Shown: positions 60,736 through 64,000 of the stretch, in pieces
How positions within the stretch are numbered: position 1 is the stretch's first letter
Layout of the letters: the number at the start of each line of letters is the position of its first letter
From: Hyphococcus sp.
GTDB lineage: Bacteria > Pseudomonadota > Alphaproteobacteria > Caulobacterales > Parvularculaceae
Length of the DNA: 64,000 nt
Direction: 5' to 3'
Assembly (NCBI GenBank): GCA_021776295.1
Contig: JAJFGE010000069.1
Coordinates: 30,992-94,991, forward strand
Program-made: the position numbers and the translations under genes
The notes under the pieces: generated by a model
Database searches by the model: none
What the model saw: the letters and a program-made list of their open reading frames with translations, nothing else
What the model was told of the DNA's origin: nothing

Positions 60736-63294
60736 ATGCGGTATTTCGCAGCTATTTTAGCCCTCGCTTTGGTGATGGCGGGCTGTTCTGAACGTACGAC
60801 GACCAACGATGCGCCGGCGCCAGCGGCTGAGGAACCAACATCACCGGAGTCGAGTGAGACCTGGTCTGAGGCCGTCAAAGGCATGGACCGCCGCGACGGC
60901 TTCATTAAACTCTATGTCGATGCGCCGGCTGGAAAGTTATATGCGGCGTTCCCAGCCGCCGATGAAAACGCAATTTCACTGCGCACGATCTATTCGGCGG
61001 GGTTGTCCGCGGGTCTTGGCTCCAATCCGATCGGGCTGGACCGCGGGTTGTTTGACGAAGGCGCGATCGTCGCGTTTCGTCGCTATGGCAACAAGATCAT
61101 CGCTGAGCAGGAAAACTGGAACTATCGCGCCAGCGCCGAAAACCCGTTGGAGAAAAAAGCCGTAGAGCAATCCTTTGCCCGCTCGTTCATCTGGTCGGGT
61201 GAGATCATCGCCGAAGGACCAGACGGGGAGATGCTGGTCGACTTTCAAAGTTTTGTATTGCGCGATGCGCTGGATGTGATCGGGAGCTTACAACGCCATG
61301 AGCAAGGCGGCGCCTTTTCGATCGCTGCCGATCGCACCATGGCCGACTTCAATGAAGTTTTAACGTTCCCGGACAATATCGAGATCGATGCGTTTTTGAC
61401 CCTGACCAGCGCCGAGCCCAAGCGCGAAGTCGTCGCCACCGCCGCCTATCCGCGCGCCATAACCCTGACCCAGCATCACTCTCTGGCGCGCCTTCCGGCG
61501 GATGGTTACCATCCTCGCAAGTTTGACCCGCGCGCAGCCGCGATAGACGTGCCCTATTATGATTTCTCGGCGCCGCTGATGGGCGAGGTGCGCCAGGCCT
61601 TTGCTCGCCGCTTCCGGTTGGAAAAACAAAACCCGGGAGCAGAGCGCAGCCCGGCGAAAAAACCGATTGTGTTTTATGTCGACAGCGGCGCGCCGGACCA
61701 GATCCGCGAGGCGTTGATCGAAGGCGCTTCGTGGTGGGCGGACGCCTTTGAGGCGGCAGGCTTTGTCGGTGCGTTCCGCGTCGAGCCGCTGCCGCAAGGC
61801 GCGCATCCGCGTGACATTCGCTACAACACCATTTCATGGACCCATCGCCAGACCCGCGGCTGGTCCTATGGCGGCGGCGTTCACGATCCGCGTACTGGCG
61901 AGATGATCAAGGCGAGCGTCATTCTTGGCAGCCAGCGGGTGCGTCAGGACCGGATGATTATTGAAGGCCTCGCCGGGACCGCCAAATCTGGAACCGGCGC
62001 CGATGACGACCCGGTGGAAGTAGCGCTGGACCGCATCCGACAATTGTCTGCACACGAAGTTGGCCATACGCTCGGCTTTGCGCATAACTTTGCCGCCTCG
62101 ACAAATGACCGCGCCTCGGTGATGGACTATCCGGCGCCGCAGGTGACGGTGACGGAAGGCGGCGCGCTTGATTTTTCCACCGCCTATGGCGTCGGCGTCG
62201 GCGCCTGGGACAAGCTCGCTGCGACCTGGCTTTATGCTGAGTTTCCGCAAGGCGCAGACGAGGCGGCGGGGTTAGAGAAAATTCTCCGCGATGGCTATGC
62301 GACCGGCTTGCGGTTTGTCGGTGACCGTGATGGCCGACCGCTTGGCGCGGCACACCCATACGCCAGCGTCTGGGACAATGGCGAGGACCCGGTCGCCGCG
62401 CTGGAACAAGCGCTTGCCGTGCGGGCGCTTGCGCTCGGCGAGTTTGGCGAGCGTTCGCTGCAAAATGGCGAGCCGCGCGGGGCGCTGCGAAAAGTCATTG
62501 TACCGATCTATCTTTATCACCGCTATCAGGTTGCGGCCGCCGCAAAGCTGCTTGGCGGATTTGAGTTCAACTATGGCGTCAAAGGCGACGCTCTGGCGCC
62601 GGGGCGGGTCGTCTCAGCCGATGACCAGCGACGTGCATTGGCGGCGCTGGCGGCAACGCTGGACCCGGCAATGCTCGATCTGCCCGACGCCTTGCTGGAC
62701 CAGCTGACGCCGACGGTCGGCGGCTTCGGCCCGCTGGCCGGCGACGGCGAACAGCTGGACGGCGATACGGGACCGGTGTTTGACGTCATCGCTGCGGCTG
62801 ACACCGCCGGCGCGATTACCATGCAAGCGCTGCTGCATCCCGCGCGCGCCGCGCGTCTGGTTGAACAGTCTCGGCGCAGCCGGGGTGCGCTTTCATTAAA
62901 CGATGTGTTCACAGCGCTCGAGGCGAAAGTGTTCGCGGCGCCCGCCGCGCAACGCCAGCGGCGCATAGCTGAGGTGTTGCAAAGCCGGTTTGCATCGACG
63001 CTGATTGATCTGGCGACGGATGAGACCGCAAGCCCCGCGGTGCGGGCGGAAACCGATGCGTTCTTGCGCACCTTGCGCGCGCGGCTGGCGCCCGGTTTCC
63101 GGCTCGGCCAGGCGGCGAACCGGGCGCATCGCGACTGGTTGCTGGCGCGCATTGATGCGCATCTCGCCCGCCCGGCGCTGAGCGCCGAGGCGCGGGTCGC
63201 CGCGCCCGAGACACCACCGGGAAGCCCGATTGGAAGCGTTATGGGCGCCGGCTTTTTAGAAACCTGCTGGCACTGCGACAGCGCAATCAAATAG
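60736..63294 (+). CDS. Zinc-dependent metalloprotease lipoprotein (DUF5117/DUF4953 type)
   Basis: 852 residues. Lipobox LVMAGC-SE at about residue 17. The N-terminal half has the DUF5117-like strand-rich region (RDGFIKLYVDAPAGKLYAAF, LTQHHSLARLP). The metzincin zinc site is HEVGHTLGFAHNF (about residue 440-452), followed by a Met-turn region (SVMDYPAPQV). The C-terminal part is helical with AHRDWLLARIDAHL. Anchored in the envelope, it probably degrades extracellular or periplasmic peptides. The start at 60736 has GGAG 11 bases before it. Confidence 0.9.
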   Translation: MRYFAAILALALVMAGCSERTTTNDAPAPAAEEPTSPESSETWSEAVKGMDRRDGFIKLYVDAPAGKLYAAFPAADENAISLRTIYSAGLSAGLGSNPIGLDRGLFDEGAIVAFRRYGNKIIAEQENWNYRASAENPLEKKAVEQSFARSFIWSGEIIAEGPDGEMLVDFQSFVLRDALDVIGSLQRHEQGGAFSIAADRTMADFNEVLTFPDNIEIDAFLTLTSAEPKREVVATAAYPRAITLTQHHSLARLPADGYHPRKFDPRAAAIDVPYYDFSAPLMGEVRQAFARRFRLEKQNPGAERSPAKKPIVFYVDSGAPDQIREALIEGASWWADAFEAAGFVGAFRVEPLPQGAHPRDIRYNTISWTHRQTRGWSYGGGVHDPRTGEMIKASVILGSQRVRQDRMIIEGLAGTAKSGTGADDDPVEVALDRIRQLSAHEVGHTLGFAHNFAASTNDRASVMDYPAPQVTVTEGGALDFSTAYGVGVGAWDKLAATWLYAEFPQGADEAAGLEKILRDGYATGLRFVGDRDGRPLGAAHPYASVWDNGEDPVAALEQALAVRALALGEFGERSLQNGEPRGALRKVIVPIYLYHRYQVAAAAKLLGGFEFNYGVKGDALAPGRVVSADDQRRALAALAATLDPAMLDLPDALLDQLTPTVGGFGPLAGDGEQLDGDTGPVFDVIAAADTAGAITMQALLHPARAARLVEQSRRSRGALSLNDVFTALEAKVFAAPAAQRQRRIAEVLQSRFASTLIDLATDETASPAVRAETDAFLRTLRARLAPGFRLGQAANRAHRDWLLARIDAHLARPALSAEARVAAPETPPGSPIGSVMGAGFLETCWHCDSAIK

Positions 63295-63302
63295 GGACCG
63301 AA

Positions 63303-63782
63303 ATGGCGGAAATTTATGACTTCGATGTCAACCAGCTGAACGGCGAGCGCCAGGACCTCGCCAACTATAAAGGCAAGGTGCTGCTGGTGGTGAACGTCGC
63401 CAGCAAATGCGGGTTCACGCCGCAATATGAAGGGCTTGAAGCTTTATATGTTAAGTACAAGGATCAAGGCTTTGAAATCCTCGGCTTTCCCTGCAACCAG
63501 TTCGGCGCGCAAGAACCGGGCGACGCGGCGGAGATTGCGAACTTCTGTTCCACCAGCTTCGATGTCAGTTTCAAAATGCATCAAAAAATCGCCGTCAACG
63601 GCGCCGACGCCCACCCGCTCTACAAATGGATAAAAGCAAAAAAACCAGGACTGGCGGGCACCCGCGCCATCAAATGGAACTTCACCAAATTCCTGGTCGA
63701 CCGCCAAGGCAAAGTTATTGCCCGCTTCGGCCCACAAGACACGCCAGCGATGATTGATAAGCATGTGGCTCGGCTGGTTTAG
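63303..63782 (+). CDS. Glutathione peroxidase
   Basis: 159 residues with N-terminal NVASKCGFTPQYEGLEALY (catalytic cysteine in place of selenocysteine), GFPCNQFGAQEPG and IKWNFTKFLVD. This is the usual Cys-glutamine-tryptophan triad. It reduces peroxides with thioredoxin or glutathione in the cytosol. It starts 8 bases after the metalloprotease stop and may be co-transcribed. Confidence 0.95.
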   Translation: MAEIYDFDVNQLNGERQDLANYKGKVLLVVNVASKCGFTPQYEGLEALYVKYKDQGFEILGFPCNQFGAQEPGDAAEIANFCSTSFDVSFKMHQKIAVNGADAHPLYKWIKAKKPGLAGTRAIKWNFTKFLVDRQGKVIARFGPQDTPAMIDKHVARLV

Positions 63783-63802
63783 GGGTGAGTATTAAGGGCA
63801 GA

Positions 63803-63849
63803 GCCCCCTCCGTCCCTTCGGGACACCTCCCCCGTAAACGGGGGAGGAA
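63803..63849 (+). repeat. Two-hairpin GC-rich repeat, copy C
   Basis: GTCCCTTCGGGAC hairpin followed by CCCCCGTAAACGGGGG hairpin. It is the cleanest copy of the family also at 43107-43226. It lies right after the peroxidase gene and probably serves as its terminator. Confidence 0.8.
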
Positions 63850-63860
63850 TTTAGATTAGG

Positions 63861-64000
63861 CTAGGTCACATACCCATAAACGGGATTCCCATTTCAGTCG
63901 AACTGTGATTCATTTTCTCCAGCGATGGAGGAGTTTATGGCGCGGTTTGATTTGAGTGATTTCGAGTGGTCGGTGATCCAGCCGTTACTGCCGAACAAGC
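63861..64000 (+). mobile_element. Left end of an IS5-type insertion sequence, cut by the window edge
   Basis: Transposase N-terminus begins at 63937. CTAG at 63861 fits the YTAR target duplication of IS5-group elements, and GGTCACATACCC after it may be the terminal inverted repeat. The right end is outside the window, so the boundary is tentative. Confidence 0.5.
63937..64000 (+). CDS. IS5-family transposase, 5' part
   Basis: 21 codons are visible: MARFDLSDFEWSVIQPLLPN matches the start of DDE transposases of the IS5 family (often DUF4096-type N-terminus). GGAGGAG lies just upstream of the start. The rest lies beyond the window, so whether the element is intact cannot be seen. Confidence 0.8.
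   Translation, partial: MARFDLSDFEWSVIQPLLPNK

Overview
The window is 64 kb of chromosome from an alphaproteobacterium, moderately GC-rich and densely coded. Several markers point to a free-living, flagellated, Caulobacter/Hyphomonas/Parvularcula-like lineage: a PleD-type GGDEF end next to rpmG, the alphaproteobacterial flagellin regulators FlbT and FlaF, UrcA and DUF1217-type proteins, a GTTC-N7-GTTC SOS box, a sigma-54-type flagellin promoter, and dispersed palindromic repeats of the kind common in alphaproteobacteria. The genus cannot be named from the sequence alone. I see no rRNA, tRNA, CRISPR array or prophage.

Bases 1-10,000 are mostly housekeeping and metabolism: the end of pleD, rpmG (too short for the ORF track), a small DoxX-like membrane protein, purB, an OmpA-family protein, the threonine-to-glycine pair tdh and kbl with a LysR regulator and a UrcA-type protein between them, and an exported amidase-family lipoprotein. 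Bases 9,941-19,494 hold a catabolic locus: a biotin-dependent acyl-CoA carboxylase (two subunits), an AtuA-family protein and a TIGR03084-type protein on the minus strand, divergent from a TetR regulator and two acyl-CoA dehydrogenases. It looks like a degradation pathway for a branched or isoprenoid-like acyl-CoA.

Bases 19,501-50,206 are a large flagellar and motor island in several facing operons: flgBC-fliE-fliQ-flhA-fliR-flhB; a DUF1217 gene with flbT and flaF; flagellin; flgN/flgJ-like genes divergent from fliK-flgD; motA, a large periplasmic helical-repeat-like protein, flgFGAH and a fliL; a second fliL with a DUF6468-like gene and motE; fliF-fliN-fliP-fliG; flgI-flgL-flgK-flgE; motB; and a divergent fliM-like gene. 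Together these encode most of the basal body, export gate, switch, stator, hook, junction and filament. The export ATPase complex (fliI, fliH, fliJ), the filament cap fliD and the sigma-54 activator are not in the window.

Bases 50,214-64,000 are accessory: an unrecognised 575-residue protein with a GNAT-like segment, an ECF42-like sigma factor with two YciI/DGPF proteins, a lipoprotein, a flavodoxin-like protein, a Y-family DNA polymerase whose start codon lies inside an SOS box, a membrane-anchored Clp-fold protease, an alpha/beta hydrolase, a MoxR ATPase without its usual VWA partner, a large zinc metalloprotease lipoprotein, a glutathione peroxidase, and the left end of an IS5-type insertion sequence cut by the window edge.

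The intergenic DNA carries five short repeat families, mostly at convergent gene ends. In one place one repeat is inserted inside another. The observations I rate most worth following are that nested repeat, the two-hairpin repeat with compensatory changes, a shared ATAGGTAG motif before two flagellar transcription units, the 17-codon ORF that exactly bridges fliF and fliN, the AtuA/TIGR03084 carboxylase locus, and the unrecognised protein at 50,214-51,941. I did not find one clear, wholly new defence or mobile system.
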